From CBDCVY01 sp965223245 (lineage in GTDB: Bacteria > Nitrospinota > Nitrospinia > Nitrospinales > Nitrospinaceae): a DNA stretch of 64,000 nt. The notes under the pieces are model-generated. The model made no database searches and had not been told where the DNA came from. It saw nothing but the letters and a program-made list of their open reading frames with translations. The stretch is taken from positions 558,001-622,000 of the forward strand of contig CBDCVY010000013.1 in NCBI GenBank assembly GCA_965223245.1, in the 5' to 3' direction. A program made the translations under genes and the position numbers. Shown piece by piece: positions 17,149 through 26,117 of this stretch (positions within the stretch are counted from its first letter, which is position 1; every line of letters begins with the position of its first letter).

Positions 17149-17955
17149 TCAATTCAACTGATAATTATGAAATGTGAAGGTGTAATTAGAAAGTGGGTGA
17201 CCGTTTTTATTAAGGGATAAGGTGATTTTGTTTGGAAGCCAATAGCCTTTGATTTTTTTGTAATAATATTCTGCTTTTTCTTTGAATTTGTTTTTTTGGT
17301 AACTGTATCTTGAGATAGATTCTGAAACTAGCCATTTGCCTTCTTTTTCAATATAACGAAATTGACTTTTTACTTCAGAAGGGCCTTGTTTTGGTTTAAG
17401 TTGCATTTTTTCAACATTCCATTTTCCTTTATCAATCATTAAATCATAACTTTCAATAGGAGCTTCAGAGTTTTGGGAAATAAAACGAATCAGGATTCCA
17501 TTTTTTTTCTGTCGATTGGTTTTACTAATATAGTGATGTAGAGTTTGTTTAAGGGTGCGTGGAAACAATAATTCTTTAAATTGGTAAAAAAGTTGGACCA
17601 CTTCGAATTCTCTTTCGGAAGAATAATTGAAGGGTGCTTTGAGTATTTCAAAATCACGTAAATCTTTGGGATTATTATTAAGCCATTTGAATTTGACCTT
17701 CGGGTTTTGCAAAAAATGGTTGGAACCTTTTTCAAGATCCATTTGATCCCAATGGATTTCTACTGTGAATTTTTTCAGTCCCTCATTTTGTGGGTAATAA
17801 TAATGATTATCCAGTTTTTGAATGAGATTTTGAGAGGGATTTGAGAAGGCGGGACTATGAAGTATAAATGTAGCAAAAGCAAAAAGAGTAATAGAGTGAA
17901 AAATATTAAACGAAAAACCTAGAGAATTAAAATTAAAAATTTCGGTTTTTCGCAT
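17149..17955 (-). CDS. Exported hypothetical protein, possible LolA-like fold
   Basis: A 268-residue protein with a signal peptide or anchor around residues 15-38 (ending SPAFS). Its alternating strands and late motifs (IRFISQNSEAPIESYDLMIDKG, VKSQFRYIEKEGKWLVSESISRYSYQ, YWLPNKITLSL) resemble outer-membrane lipoprotein-sorting-like beta-sheet proteins. I cannot name the family. It is the last gene of the minus-strand operon that includes TlpA and the haem lipoprotein, starting three bases after the TlpA stop codon, so it probably works in the same envelope process. Confidence 0.55.
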   Translation of the reverse strand: MRKTEIFNFNSLGFSFNIFHSITLFAFATFILHSPAFSNPSQNLIQKLDNHYYYPQNEGLKKFTVEIHWDQMDLEKGSNHFLQNPKVKFKWLNNNPKDLRDFEILKAPFNYSSEREFEVVQLFYQFKELLFPRTLKQTLHHYISKTNRQKKNGILIRFISQNSEAPIESYDLMIDKGKWNVEKMQLKPKQGPSEVKSQFRYIEKEGKWLVSESISRYSYQKNKFKEKAEYYYKKIKGYWLPNKITLSLNKNGHPLSNYTFTFHNYQLN

Positions 17956-17958
17956 AAC

Positions 17959-18534
17959 CTAAGGCGAGACGTTTGCCTGTGTTTCTATTGTGGATAATAT
18001 CTCATAAAACTTATCGTTGTCCCACTGCCTCGCCCCGGAAATAAACCCACGTAGCTTTCCTTGACTATCTATAAGGTAACTCGTTGGTAAACCCAAAATA
18101 AAATAGGATCGTCTGACTTTTTGTTCAGGGTCTAAAAGAATTGGAAATGTTAAATTATATTCTTTAACATATTTTTGAACCTTTTCTTGATTTCCACGGT
18201 CAATAGAAATAGCAACCACTTGAACACCATGGTCTTTTGCAGCTTTATGAAGGCGTTCCATGGAAGGTAGTTCTTCTTTGCAAGCGCCACACCAAGTTGC
18301 CCAAAAGTTTAAAAGCACAGGTTTACCTTTGAAATTGGAAAGGGACACGTTCGCTCCGGTTAAGTCCTTTAAGGTAAATGGGGGAGCATCTTTCACTCTA
18401 TGGGGTTTCGCAATTCCAAAGCTTTCATAAGGATCCGATGAAAAGCTTATCTTTTCTTTTTCCATTCCCATTAAAAGTAAAGAGAAACAAATTATTATTG
18501 ATAATGTATAAAGTTTTCGCATAATTTTCATCAC
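17959..18534 (-). CDS. TlpA/ResA-type thiol-disulfide oxidoreductase
   Basis: A 191-residue exported thioredoxin-fold protein. A signal or anchor helix covers residues 6-24, and the redox motif WCGAC is at 81-85 inside NFWATWCGACKEELPSME. Later come VVAISIDRG and GLPTSYLIDSQGKLRG with the cis-proline region. TlpA/ResA proteins reduce disulfides in the periplasm, often those of apocytochrome haem motifs or copper chaperones. The preceding gene, which overlaps it by four bases (ATGA), encodes a CxxCH haem protein, a plausible client. Confidence 0.88.
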   Translation of the reverse strand: MMKIMRKLYTLSIIICFSLLLMGMEKEKISFSSDPYESFGIAKPHRVKDAPPFTLKDLTGANVSLSNFKGKPVLLNFWATWCGACKEELPSMERLHKAAKDHGVQVVAISIDRGNQEKVQKYVKEYNLTFPILLDPEQKVRRSYFILGLPTSYLIDSQGKLRGFISGARQWDNDKFYEILSTIETQANVSP

Positions 18535-18824
18535 CTGGCATTCCTATGTAAGTAACTTTGGATCATTTGTTTTTCTTGTTGGGAAAAAGGAACTCCTCTG
18601 TTTTTCATATGACCTTCCATTACATTGAGGTAGTGGTCCCACTCTGTTGCTGAATGTCTTGAAGGATGTGGCCAGCTATGACAAACAGTACACTTGTTAA
18701 TAAACATTTTTGCCTCAGGAGATTCCGGTTCCGGTACCCGAGGGGTGCTGGCACAAGCCAGCATCCCACTGGATACGATGGCAACAAAAAATAACTTAAA
18801 AACCCATAAAGCTTTTTTACTCAT
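18531..18824 (-). CDS. Small lipoprotein with one c-type haem motif
   Basis: A 97-residue protein. It has a signal helix with a lipobox (SSGMLACAS), so it should be lipid-anchored, then MFINKCTVCHSWPHPS with a CxxCH haem c site and a C-terminal helix. It looks like a mono-haem cytochrome without a clear distal Met ligand, although a Met lies in VMEGHMKNRG. I chose the ATG at 18824, one base after the stop of the preceding gene; a longer form starting at 18893 would overlap that gene. It overlaps the TlpA start by four bases. Confidence 0.7.
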   Translation of the reverse strand: MSKKALWVFKLFFVAIVSSGMLACASTPRVPEPESPEAKMFINKCTVCHSWPHPSRHSATEWDHYLNVMEGHMKNRGVPFSQQEKQMIQSYLHRNAR

Positions 18825-18825
18825 A

Positions 18826-20043
18826 CTAGAAACCCAACTCCTTGGGAGGTTTGGTTCCTGTATACCGACGACTCTTTTTTGTTGGTATCTCAATATACCA
18901 AGAGAGCATCAATCGATAATCTTCCTTCAATTGAGGTCCGCGAATGTTTTGATAAACCGGAACGGATCCATTGAACTCGATAATATGTAATGGAAATGGT
19001 TGGAATTGCAATCCAGCCGTAAAGTTGATTTTAGTTCCCCCATAATTATCAGGGTCATTTAACGGCGAAATGAATGGGAGAGCCGGGTTTCCTCCGGCAT
19101 GGCCATTACCATTAACTCTTTGAGAAATAGGTTCGTTGCTATAAGTGTCCTCATAAAAGTAATTCAATTGAAAATGAAGGACTGATTTTTCGTGAAACTG
19201 ATACATGGTATATAAATCTGCACGGACCTCGTCCCCTTGTTGATAGCCTTGGCTGTTATCGTAAAACCGGCCAATGTACCAAACGTTGGCACCATACCAG
19301 AAAGGATCTGCGGATCCTTGATAGGCAGCTCCAATAATAGGATCAACAGTTCCACTTCCCAACTGCATTTTAAAAGGTAGAATGGTTCCATTCTGTCCCG
19401 GTACAGGATTATTCGTAAATTCTTTATTAATGGACCCCGTGGGAATTGACATCCCAAACAATAAAGATAACTGCTGCGTAGGTGCCAGAGTGTCATTTTT
19501 TAATATGCGATATTTTCCAATCAATCTGGTATCTCCAAGCCCTGCGGATGTCATGGTAAAACCGCTACGTCCGGATGCGGCAACAAGTCCCGGGAAAAAA
19601 GTCATCTGCATACGATTGGCTTTAAAACTGGTCATTACCATTACGGCAAAGTCATCCGTAAAGGAATAAGCGCCGCCTACCATAGTCATGAACATATCCA
19701 TGGATACGGGTATTGCAGGAAATGTTGCGCCGTTAGCACTGGGTGGACCCACTAACGCCCCTTGATTGAGAGTACGTTGACCCTCTTGAAGAGGTCCCAT
19801 TTGCATATACATTTGGCTGATTTTGAAACGAAACTCATGAGTTTCCGGAATTCCTCCACCAAAAACATTGAGGGGCATATTGCCGCCACAATGCGCACAA
19901 CATAATCCGATATAAGCCGTAGCTTTAGTAACTCCTAAAATCAGTAAAAAAACGATTGTAATTGAAAGACGGACCAAAGGTTTTACCTTGGATCTAAAAA
20001 AATCTTTTTTGAGCGGTACATATTTTAATTGGAACAAGTGCAT
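18826..20043 (-). CDS. Outer-membrane transporter-like protein with Cys-rich mature N-terminus
   Basis: A 405-residue protein. A signal segment (about 25-43) precedes a mature start containing IGLCCAHCGGNMPLNV, three cysteines in a CCxxC arrangement. The rest reads as a beta-barrel, with several Met-rich patches (QMYMQMG, MDMFMTMVGG, NRMQMTF). It resembles outer-membrane 'transporter' proteins found with envelope redox genes. The Cys/Met pattern suggests binding of a soft metal such as copper; this is inference. It heads the operon with the haem lipoprotein, TlpA and an exported protein. Confidence 0.6.
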   Translation of the reverse strand: MHLFQLKYVPLKKDFFRSKVKPLVRLSITIVFLLILGVTKATAYIGLCCAHCGGNMPLNVFGGGIPETHEFRFKISQMYMQMGPLQEGQRTLNQGALVGPPSANGATFPAIPVSMDMFMTMVGGAYSFTDDFAVMVMTSFKANRMQMTFFPGLVAASGRSGFTMTSAGLGDTRLIGKYRILKNDTLAPTQQLSLLFGMSIPTGSINKEFTNNPVPGQNGTILPFKMQLGSGTVDPIIGAAYQGSADPFWYGANVWYIGRFYDNSQGYQQGDEVRADLYTMYQFHEKSVLHFQLNYFYEDTYSNEPISQRVNGNGHAGGNPALPFISPLNDPDNYGGTKINFTAGLQFQPFPLHIIEFNGSVPVYQNIRGPQLKEDYRLMLSWYIEIPTKKSRRYTGTKPPKELGF

Positions 20044-20174
20044 TTCTCTCTACTCCCTTGTAAGAACTTAAAACCTTCACTAAAAGAAGAAAACTATTAC
20101 GGTCTCCGAGCAGAAATTTCCTGTTTGGTTAAAAAGGCAGAAAATATGTGATCAGAGAAAAATATAAATTGGAG

Positions 20175-20585
20175 TTAAAGAGATTGGGGGGGTGGGTCTA
20201 GTGAAAGATCCATATGATATTTGTATATCATGTTAACGTGAGGAATTTTTGGAGTGACTTTTGTTTGGAGGAGATCCTCACGGGATTCGTGAATATAACT
20301 TGGTGTGATACTAGGTCCCTTATTAGCGGTTCCATTTGTAGGGTTGGGTCCGCAATCGTTTACCCATTGTTGGGATTTTGATTTTTCCCCACTTTTGTGA
20401 GGACAAAACAAATGATTTTTTTGGTGGTGATTCAGTAAACAATGTAGAGATTTTTTCCCTTTATGGATTTCAAATGGGGATGATTTAGACGTATGTCCCG
20501 AATGTGCCCACGCTGACCCTGACCCTAAAATAAGGATGCTTAGGAAAAAGAAAACCCCAGAAATTGTCAATACTGATTTAGCCAC
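20175..20585 (-). CDS. Secreted His/Cys-rich small protein
   Basis: A 136-residue protein with a signal peptide ending near AWA-HSGH. The mature part opens with HSGH and has a dense block HCLLNHHQKNHLFCPHKS, with several possible metal ligands. I do not know the family. It lies 130 bases upstream of the Cys/Met-rich outer-membrane gene on the same strand, so it could belong to the same transcript. A role in periplasmic metal binding is inferred from composition only. Confidence 0.55.
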   Translation of the reverse strand: MAKSVLTISGVFFFLSILILGSGSAWAHSGHTSKSSPFEIHKGKKSLHCLLNHHQKNHLFCPHKSGEKSKSQQWVNDCGPNPTNGTANKGPSITPSYIHESREDLLQTKVTPKIPHVNMIYKYHMDLSLDPPPQSL

Positions 20586-20667
20586 CGAATTTAAACCTAA
20601 ATAGTGATGTTTTCCGTTATATTACTTAATTTAATGGTGGTCTGTCAAGGTCGCTAAGTTAAACTGC

Positions 20668-21237
20668 TTAATTTTTGGGGCTATAGAGCTGGGCGAGCCA
20701 ATAGGCGGTAGTTCGGGTAAGCCGATGAAAGTAGTTTTCATTACCTTGAATAGGAAGTACATGTATGAACTTCATTCCCGCCTTTATTGCTCCTCCATCC
20801 GTGAGGTAATTGTCGCCTATCATGCAAACCTCACTGGGGTCCTTCAAGTTTAAATAATCTTCCATGGCTTTTTTAAACCCAAGAGGATCGGGTTTTGGGG
20901 GGACATTCGTCACAATGGGTACATCCGGAATTTGCTGAAACCTTTCTTCGGATGCGTTGGTAAAAATAGCTACTTTGAATCCCTGATCAATCATATCTTG
21001 AATTTGCTGAATTACCGGTTCGGAGAAACTTTCAGCGTGGTGAGGTCCTAAGGTGCCATCTGCATCCAGTAATATTCCTCGAATCCCTAAATTTTTTAAT
21101 TCCTCAAGAGATATATCCGTGAATTGTTTTACAAATTTAAATGTTTTTAAATATGCGGGAAAGAAGGGGAGGGTGAAAAACCGTTTGATTTTTTCCCATG
21201 TGAGACCCTCTCGGTTTTTTGGGTATGAATTGGTCAT
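20668..21237 (-). CDS. HAD-superfamily phosphatase, YqeG type
   Basis: A 189-residue HAD hydrolase of the YqeG/TIGR01668 kind. Motif I is GILLDADGTLG (nucleophile Asp58, general acid Asp60), motif II lies in VAIFTNASEE, the conserved Lys is in PPKPDPLGFKKAM, and motif III is MIGDNYLTDG. Some YqeG relatives dephosphorylate phosphatidylglycerophosphate, but that substrate is not proven here. It is probably cytoplasmic or membrane-peripheral. Confidence 0.85.
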   Translation of the reverse strand: MTNSYPKNREGLTWEKIKRFFTLPFFPAYLKTFKFVKQFTDISLEELKNLGIRGILLDADGTLGPHHAESFSEPVIQQIQDMIDQGFKVAIFTNASEERFQQIPDVPIVTNVPPKPDPLGFKKAMEDYLNLKDPSEVCMIGDNYLTDGGAIKAGMKFIHVLPIQGNENYFHRLTRTTAYWLAQLYSPKN

Positions 21238-21300
21238 AAATTCAAAGAATTCTCAAAGAATCGGAACTTAATTATAAATCAAATTTGAAAAAAACCATCA

Positions 21301-22179
21301 CTAAGTCAAAGAATTGTGAAGACCCGTTAGCTGTTCACTAACCTCCCATAATTTATTTTGAAGGGTTTTATTATATGAAGCAGATGAGGAAGGAGTCATT
21401 TTTTTTCGAACAAAATATTTTCCTGAAACTTTCTCAACTTCTGATGAGGTTGACAAATAGACTAGAGTTTCGGCTCCCTTTTGGGGACTAATGTAAATTA
21501 AAGGTTTTGCAATCGCCTTAAAAAATAAATACCACTTAGCTCCTTGATTTCCAAAATTGGTGCTGACAATTCCGGGATGTAAACAATTTACCGTCACATC
21601 CGTTTCTTTTAATTTCTCTGCTAAAGAATAGGTGAAGAGTATATTAGCGAGTTTAGATTGTGAGTAAGCTTTAAGAGACCGATAGGACTTTTCACCCATA
21701 AGGTTGTCAAACTCAATCCCTCCACCTCGATGGACCATAGAGGAAACATTAATGATTCTTGCAGGTGCGCTGGCCTTAATTCTATCTATTAACAAAAGGG
21801 TCAAAAGAAAATGTCCCAAATGGTTTACGGCTAAAGTAGTTTCATAACCTTCCTCCGTTAAACGGCGTTTTCCTAAAAGAAGGCCTGCATTGTTAACCAA
21901 TAAATGTAATTGAGTGTATTGACTTAAAACGATACTAGCAAGTTGGCGTACTTGTGTCATAGAGCCTAGATCCGCCACGAGTAGGTCGATCCCAGAATTT
22001 CCAGTGCTATCACGAATTTCTTTTTGTGCTTTCTCACCTTTTTGTTGATTTCGACAGACTAATATTACCCGCGCACCTTCTCGAGCCAAAGCTAAAGCGG
22101 TTTCCCTGCCAATCCCGGAATTTCCCCCGGTTATTAAGCAGGTTTTACCTTGGATCCAATTTTGAGTCATTTTAGACAT
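21301..22179 (-). CDS. Short-chain dehydrogenase/reductase (retinol-dehydrogenase-like)
   Basis: A 292-residue classical SDR. The cofactor loop TGGNSGIGR is at 17-25, NNAG at 96-99, the catalytic Ser lies in INVSSMVH (146/147), and the YxxxK pair is Tyr172/Lys176 in YSQSKLANILF. The sequence NQQKGEKAQKEI after beta-strand 2 favours NADP(H). Overall similarity is to the retinol dehydrogenase/WW-oxidoreductase-like group; the substrate is unknown. Confidence 0.9.
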   Translation of the reverse strand: MSKMTQNWIQGKTCLITGGNSGIGRETALALAREGARVILVCRNQQKGEKAQKEIRDSTGNSGIDLLVADLGSMTQVRQLASIVLSQYTQLHLLVNNAGLLLGKRRLTEEGYETTLAVNHLGHFLLTLLLIDRIKASAPARIINVSSMVHRGGGIEFDNLMGEKSYRSLKAYSQSKLANILFTYSLAEKLKETDVTVNCLHPGIVSTNFGNQGAKWYLFFKAIAKPLIYISPQKGAETLVYLSTSSEVEKVSGKYFVRKKMTPSSSASYNKTLQNKLWEVSEQLTGLHNSLT

Positions 22180-22358
22180 TCTGAAAAGTAATGAAAAATG
22201 CAGGATTACGATTTAGAAACAAAACCAACCTTTTTATGTTGAATACTTTGATTGACAGATAGAAACCTCCTGTTAAATTAATATATAGACCATAAATTTA
22301 AATTTAACAGTGATTTGAAAACAATTCCTGAATTAATTCATTACCGGAGAAATTAATA

Positions 22359-23102
22359 GTGCCGTCAAATTTTAAACCAAATTGGAAGTATTTAGTAGTG
22401 GGATTGGGTACATTTTGTGTTTTAAATCAGTCTTCTGCCTGGGCAGGGGTATATAAGTGGACTGATGAAAATGGTCGAACGCATTATACGGACGATAGGT
22501 CACAGATACCCGTTCAGTTTAGAGATAAAAACTCAATGAAGGGGCTAAAGGGGTTGGTAGAACCTAAACCCGTAGTTCCAGAAGTACCTTCTCCTGCAAA
22601 ACCTGTTGCAAAGACAGAAGAGAAAACAGGGGCTTTGGCCCCTGAAGCCAGTGAAGGTTCCTCGGATAAGGGAGTTGAAACTACTGACAGCTCTTCCCGA
22701 ATTTCTCCGGAAGAAATTGCTCTGTTGAAAGAAACTAAAAAGTATTTGGAAGATGAAAACCGTGAATTTCAACGGATTATTAAATATGTTGAGCCCACTG
22801 AAGCCAATGGAAAATATTATGTGATGGAAATGAATAAACGGGTAAAAAAGAAACAGGAAATGGTGGATAAACTCGAAGGGATGAAATTGGCCTCACTTCA
22901 GCAGGCTAAATCCTATTTTAAACGAACCATTATTATTGATAAGGGTGAAACCATTGGTGGAGAGGATTATTTAGATCGAATTGTGAGCATAAGAGATAAA
23001 ATGGAACGCGGTTTAAGGGAAAAAAAGAATTTGATAATAGAGTTAAATAAAGATTTAAAAAAAGTAAGTGGCAATGATGTTCAAGCCGCAGCAGGTAAAT
23101 AA
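22359..23102 (+). CDS. DUF4124-domain envelope protein with coiled coil
   Basis: A 247-residue protein with a signal peptide (about 1-29, ending AWA). It is followed by the DUF4124 motif GVYKWTDENGRTHYTDDRSQIP, a short beta module common in envelope proteins. A Pro/Glu-rich linker (70-110) leads to a charged helical C-terminal half (115-240), probably a coiled coil. Function unknown. The GTG start at 22359 has a GGAGA ribosome-binding site. Confidence 0.75.
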   Translation: MPSNFKPNWKYLVVGLGTFCVLNQSSAWAGVYKWTDENGRTHYTDDRSQIPVQFRDKNSMKGLKGLVEPKPVVPEVPSPAKPVAKTEEKTGALAPEASEGSSDKGVETTDSSSRISPEEIALLKETKKYLEDENREFQRIIKYVEPTEANGKYYVMEMNKRVKKKQEMVDKLEGMKLASLQQAKSYFKRTIIIDKGETIGGEDYLDRIVSIRDKMERGLREKKNLIIELNKDLKKVSGNDVQAAAGK

Positions 23103-23207
23103 AGCTATACAAAAAGTATATTTAAAATTTTTTTTAATCATCTTATAAAAGTAATCAATTAAGTTCCAATCTTATTTTTAAGTGTTTTTGTATTGCGTCT
23201 AAATAAA

Positions 23208-23236
23208 AAAAAGGCAGCCGGTTTGGCTGCCTTTTT
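23208..23236. terminator. Bidirectional Rho-independent terminator
   Basis: AAAAAGGCAGCC (23208-23219) and GGCTGCCTTTTT (23225-23236) pair perfectly over a five-base loop, with T runs on both strands. It lies between the converging DUF4124 gene and the minor-pilin operon and should end both. Confidence 0.9.
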
Positions 23237-23278
23237 AAATTGTTCAAATAAAGAAAATGGGTTTGTATAAAACCTTGT

Positions 23279-23324
23279 CCGGCCCAAGGGTACTGCTCGA
23301 GGCGGTACCCATCCAATGGACCGG
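23279..23324. repeat. Structured inverted repeat downstream of pilX-type gene
   Basis: Nested arms CCGG (23279-23282)/CCGG (23321-23324) and GGGTAC (23288-23293)/GTACCC (23305-23310) form an imperfect long hairpin with an internal loop. It lies between the pilX-type stop and the bidirectional terminator. There is no T run. It may be a REP-like or mRNA-stabilising element. Confidence 0.4.
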
Positions 23325-23338
23325 CGTTTGTTTGAAAT

Positions 23339-24655
23339 CTAGTTCATCTCTTTCCAGGAGGCGACCGTAAAGGGATAAGACTTGTTTAAAGCATTGTTAC
23401 CATAGCCGATACCTTCACAACTGTAACCGATGGTAGCATTACCGGTAAAGTTAACGGCGGCATCAATGCTGTTACCCACAACCATTGCTCCATAAACTGT
23501 GGCGGATCCGGTTCCAACCAAAGCACCGTCACAAGTGGCGCAGGATCCAATAAGAACAATACCGTCCCAATTAAAAGTTCCAGAGATGTCAAGGTCTCCA
23601 TCAACAATAAGAACACCTGAACCGTTTACATCTCCGCGAATGTCCAGGTCACCCTTAACATAAACAATATCAGGATCGCTATGGGTTCCCCAAGTAACGT
23701 TGTCACTGTTATTGATCATGGTGTTGCCGTTATCCACATAATCCGGAATGCCGGATTTTGTAAGTAATGTGTGGAGTTTTTCTGCATCTGTTGCTGTAAA
23801 ACTGGTTTGGTCCAACATAATATCCGGAGTTGTTCCGCCGGTACCTTTGAGGTGATTTTCAGCATTTCCTTGAAAGTCAACACAAGTTGCGGAATCACAA
23901 GTTCCATCATCATCCAGAGGACCTGTTGATTCAGTAGCAACTGATCTGGCTCCCGGACAAGTGGTATCTTCAGTTCCATCCGTCGCAAAACCATTGGTTA
24001 TGATACCTCCATTTTCGTAACCACCCAAAACATCAAACCCAGAACCTTGAGAAGTAATATTTGATAAGGGACCAACCAGGGTTACTGCAGCTGGAAACTT
24101 TCCGGGAGGTAAAGTATAGTTTTGCACCATGGCGCGAATTGTTTTAATTACTCCATCCTGAGATATCCCAGTTGATTCAATGTAGTAAGTATAGTCTGTG
24201 TCTACCCAGGGATCGTCTGTTCCGGTTCCTTCGTCCTTATTATCAAATGCACGAATATTATAAGTTCCTCCGTTGAAGGTTACTCGAGAATAATTGTTAC
24301 CATTATAGTTGTAAGTAGTACTTCCTGTGATTGAGCTAAACAGACCGTTGTCTGACGTATTAGTTGCGTTTCCATCGGCTCCTTGAAGAACATCATTGGC
24401 GTCTAATGTTCTTGCAACTTCTTTAGCTTGCTCCAGTCCGGCATCTGCGACATAAAATGCTTCACGTGATTCGGTAAAACTTGCTGTTTTGCTTATATCT
24501 GATGAAGTTGATTGCATAGCAATGGGTACTATGATCATCATCACTACCATAAAAAGAAGGACGATAACCAAGGCAGACCCGGATTCATCCTGGAATAAAT
24601 TTCTTTTTCCCGGATGAAATTTTATTTTGGATTGGGTTTGATCTAAAAGTTTCAT
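23339..24655 (-). CDS. PilX-like type IV pilus assembly protein
   Basis: A 438-residue protein with the PilX N-terminal pattern: a short basic cytoplasmic part, ESGSALVIVLLFMVVMMIIVPIAM as the membrane helix, then FTESREAFYVADAGLEQAKEVAR. There is no canonical G/F prepilin cleavage site, which is normal for PilX. The large C-terminal part has repeated short beta-rungs (VYVKGDLDIRGDVNGSGVLIVDGDLDISG) like a polymer-forming beta-helix. It is the third gene of the minor pilin operon, after PilV- and PilW-type genes. Confidence 0.8.
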   Translation of the reverse strand: MKLLDQTQSKIKFHPGKRNLFQDESGSALVIVLLFMVVMMIIVPIAMQSTSSDISKTASFTESREAFYVADAGLEQAKEVARTLDANDVLQGADGNATNTSDNGLFSSITGSTTYNYNGNNYSRVTFNGGTYNIRAFDNKDEGTGTDDPWVDTDYTYYIESTGISQDGVIKTIRAMVQNYTLPPGKFPAAVTLVGPLSNITSQGSGFDVLGGYENGGIITNGFATDGTEDTTCPGARSVATESTGPLDDDGTCDSATCVDFQGNAENHLKGTGGTTPDIMLDQTSFTATDAEKLHTLLTKSGIPDYVDNGNTMINNSDNVTWGTHSDPDIVYVKGDLDIRGDVNGSGVLIVDGDLDISGTFNWDGIVLIGSCATCDGALVGTGSATVYGAMVVGNSIDAAVNFTGNATIGYSCEGIGYGNNALNKSYPFTVASWKEMN

Positions 24656-24658
24656 AAT

Positions 24659-25468
24659 TTAAGTTCCCATATTTCTTAATTGAACATTGGTATCTAAAGT
24701 AACTTCAGCATGAGCCACTTGAGGATCATCTAAAGACATGGTCATGACGACTCGGCGTAAATTTCCACGATCTGTGGCACTTAAGGTGGCGGGTGTTCCG
24801 GTTGGAATAAGTTGATTCCCATTTACATCAAAATAAGTGAATTGAAAGTTAGAAACATTTCCGATTACGGTTGTCCCATCTTTAGTAATGAGGTCATTGG
24901 TTGCATCATAATTGTAAGTAACATTGTTAAAGGAATGAATTACAATCCCACTGCTTGAAGAGTAATCATTAATTATCCCGGGAGAAGCTAAGTTAATAGA
25001 ATTTCCTGAGGGTGTTCCATCAATTGTGGCAGTTTCCCAATTTGTAAGATCTAGCATTTCAGAAATAACAACGGATTGACCATCACTAAATCCTGTAATG
25101 TCTTCTACAGTTACTGTGGTATCTGTTCCAGCTGCATCGGTAGCAAGCATTGTGTGGACATCACTTGAATTAGACCGAAACGTAATAGAAGTTGGGGTAG
25201 CATTTGTTACACCTACTGCAGCCCTGCCTGTATCCGAATTGCCAGGGGGAAACCCGTAACCCGCTTCCATGAGTCCCTGTGTTAATTCATCCAATGCAAT
25301 TCTTGCCAAACCTCGTAATTGCGTATTGGCTGTTTCCTTGCGCATAGTTTTCTCTTGAGTATTAAACGTGTAAATTCCTGCGCCAAAGATAATGGTAGAA
25401 ATTGCCATTACAATAATAAGTTCAGTTAATGTAAATCCTTTTTCGTTTTTTATTAGCTTTGCTTGCAT
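24659..25468 (-). CDS. PilW-like type IV minor pilin
   Basis: A 269-residue prepilin with the cleavage site KG/FTLTELIIVMAISTII: Gly11, methylatable Phe12 and the conserved Glu five residues on. The long hydrophobic helix is followed by a large beta-rich domain (about 70-260), as in PilW. Minor pilins prime pilus assembly. It starts six bases after the PilV-like stop codon and ends three bases before pilX. Confidence 0.85.
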   Translation of the reverse strand: MQAKLIKNEKGFTLTELIIVMAISTIIFGAGIYTFNTQEKTMRKETANTQLRGLARIALDELTQGLMEAGYGFPPGNSDTGRAAVGVTNATPTSITFRSNSSDVHTMLATDAAGTDTTVTVEDITGFSDGQSVVISEMLDLTNWETATIDGTPSGNSINLASPGIINDYSSSSGIVIHSFNNVTYNYDATNDLITKDGTTVIGNVSNFQFTYFDVNGNQLIPTGTPATLSATDRGNLRRVVMTMSLDDPQVAHAEVTLDTNVQLRNMGT

Positions 25469-25474
25469 ATTTGA

Positions 25475-25861
25475 TCAATCCATTAAAGTCGTTAAACTTA
25501 CGTTGTTATCTGTGCCCGAATCGGGCCATGAAACGGTAACGGTAACAACATCCGGGTTCGGCGCTATATTGATAGCCGTGGTCATTGTGTAAATGGAATA
25601 TTCCCCTGTTAACTGTTGGGTGGTGGTTCCATGCGTTAAGTTGTTCGCAGAAGGCAAAGATTGTGCTCTTAAATTTTCAATTTGTTGTTGTGCTAGAGCT
25701 GTGGCAGTGGTTCGTTTTTGATTTTTCCCATTTTTATTTACAATATTGCCGGTAAACGAGGCCATACTTATTAATCCAAAAACTAAAATGGAAGCGGCTA
25801 TTAACAATTCCGGCATGGTGAATCCCGATGCATCTTTAATAAAGTTTTTTTTCTTGAGCAT
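25475..25861 (-). CDS. PilV-like type IV minor pilin
   Basis: A 128-residue prepilin with the cleavage site SG/FTMPELLIAASILVFGLISMASF and Glu at +5. I chose the ATG at 25861 because a TAGGTCA ribosome-binding sequence lies just before it and it gives a normal 13-residue leader; a GTG at 25903 in the same frame lacks a ribosome-binding site. It is the first gene of the pilV-pilW-pilX operon, behind a sigma-54 promoter. Confidence 0.8.
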   Translation of the reverse strand: MLKKKNFIKDASGFTMPELLIAASILVFGLISMASFTGNIVNKNGKNQKRTTATALAQQQIENLRAQSLPSANNLTHGTTTQQLTGEYSIYTMTTAINIAPNPDVVTVTVSWPDSGTDNNVSLTTLMD

Positions 25862-25972
25862 ATTCTGACCTATTTTTATAAATTTCTTAATTTGATGTTC
25901 CACTATTAGTTTAAAAGTATTTAACTAAACGCCTATAAATTTTTTATAGCTTCAATGCCTAAGGCAAAATAA

Positions 25973-25987
25973 GCAAGTTGCGGGCCA
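25973..25987 (-). promoter_or_regulatory. Sigma-54 (-24/-12) promoter of the minor pilin operon
   Basis: On the minus strand the bases TGGCCCGCAACTTGC match the RpoN consensus TGGCACG-N4-TTGC at 10 of 11 fixed positions, with GG and GC exactly 10 bases apart. Predicted transcription starts near 25961, about 100 bases before the chosen pilV start. Sigma-54 control by PilR is known for pilin genes in pseudomonads and relatives. Confidence 0.8.
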
Positions 25988-26117
25988 AAAACTTGATTTA
26001 CCGGGTGAATGAAAATCAATCAAAACCCTATGCGTAAGGGTTTGAAATATTTTCAGAGAGAGGGAATGAAAAAAAATTTTTCCGCTCAAATTGATACCCA
26101 CTTTGGGTGACGGACTT

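Noticed and set aside
18825..18893. Longer N-terminus of the haem lipoprotein
   Set aside because: It would overlap the outer-membrane gene by 68 bases and would move the signal peptide away from the N-terminus.
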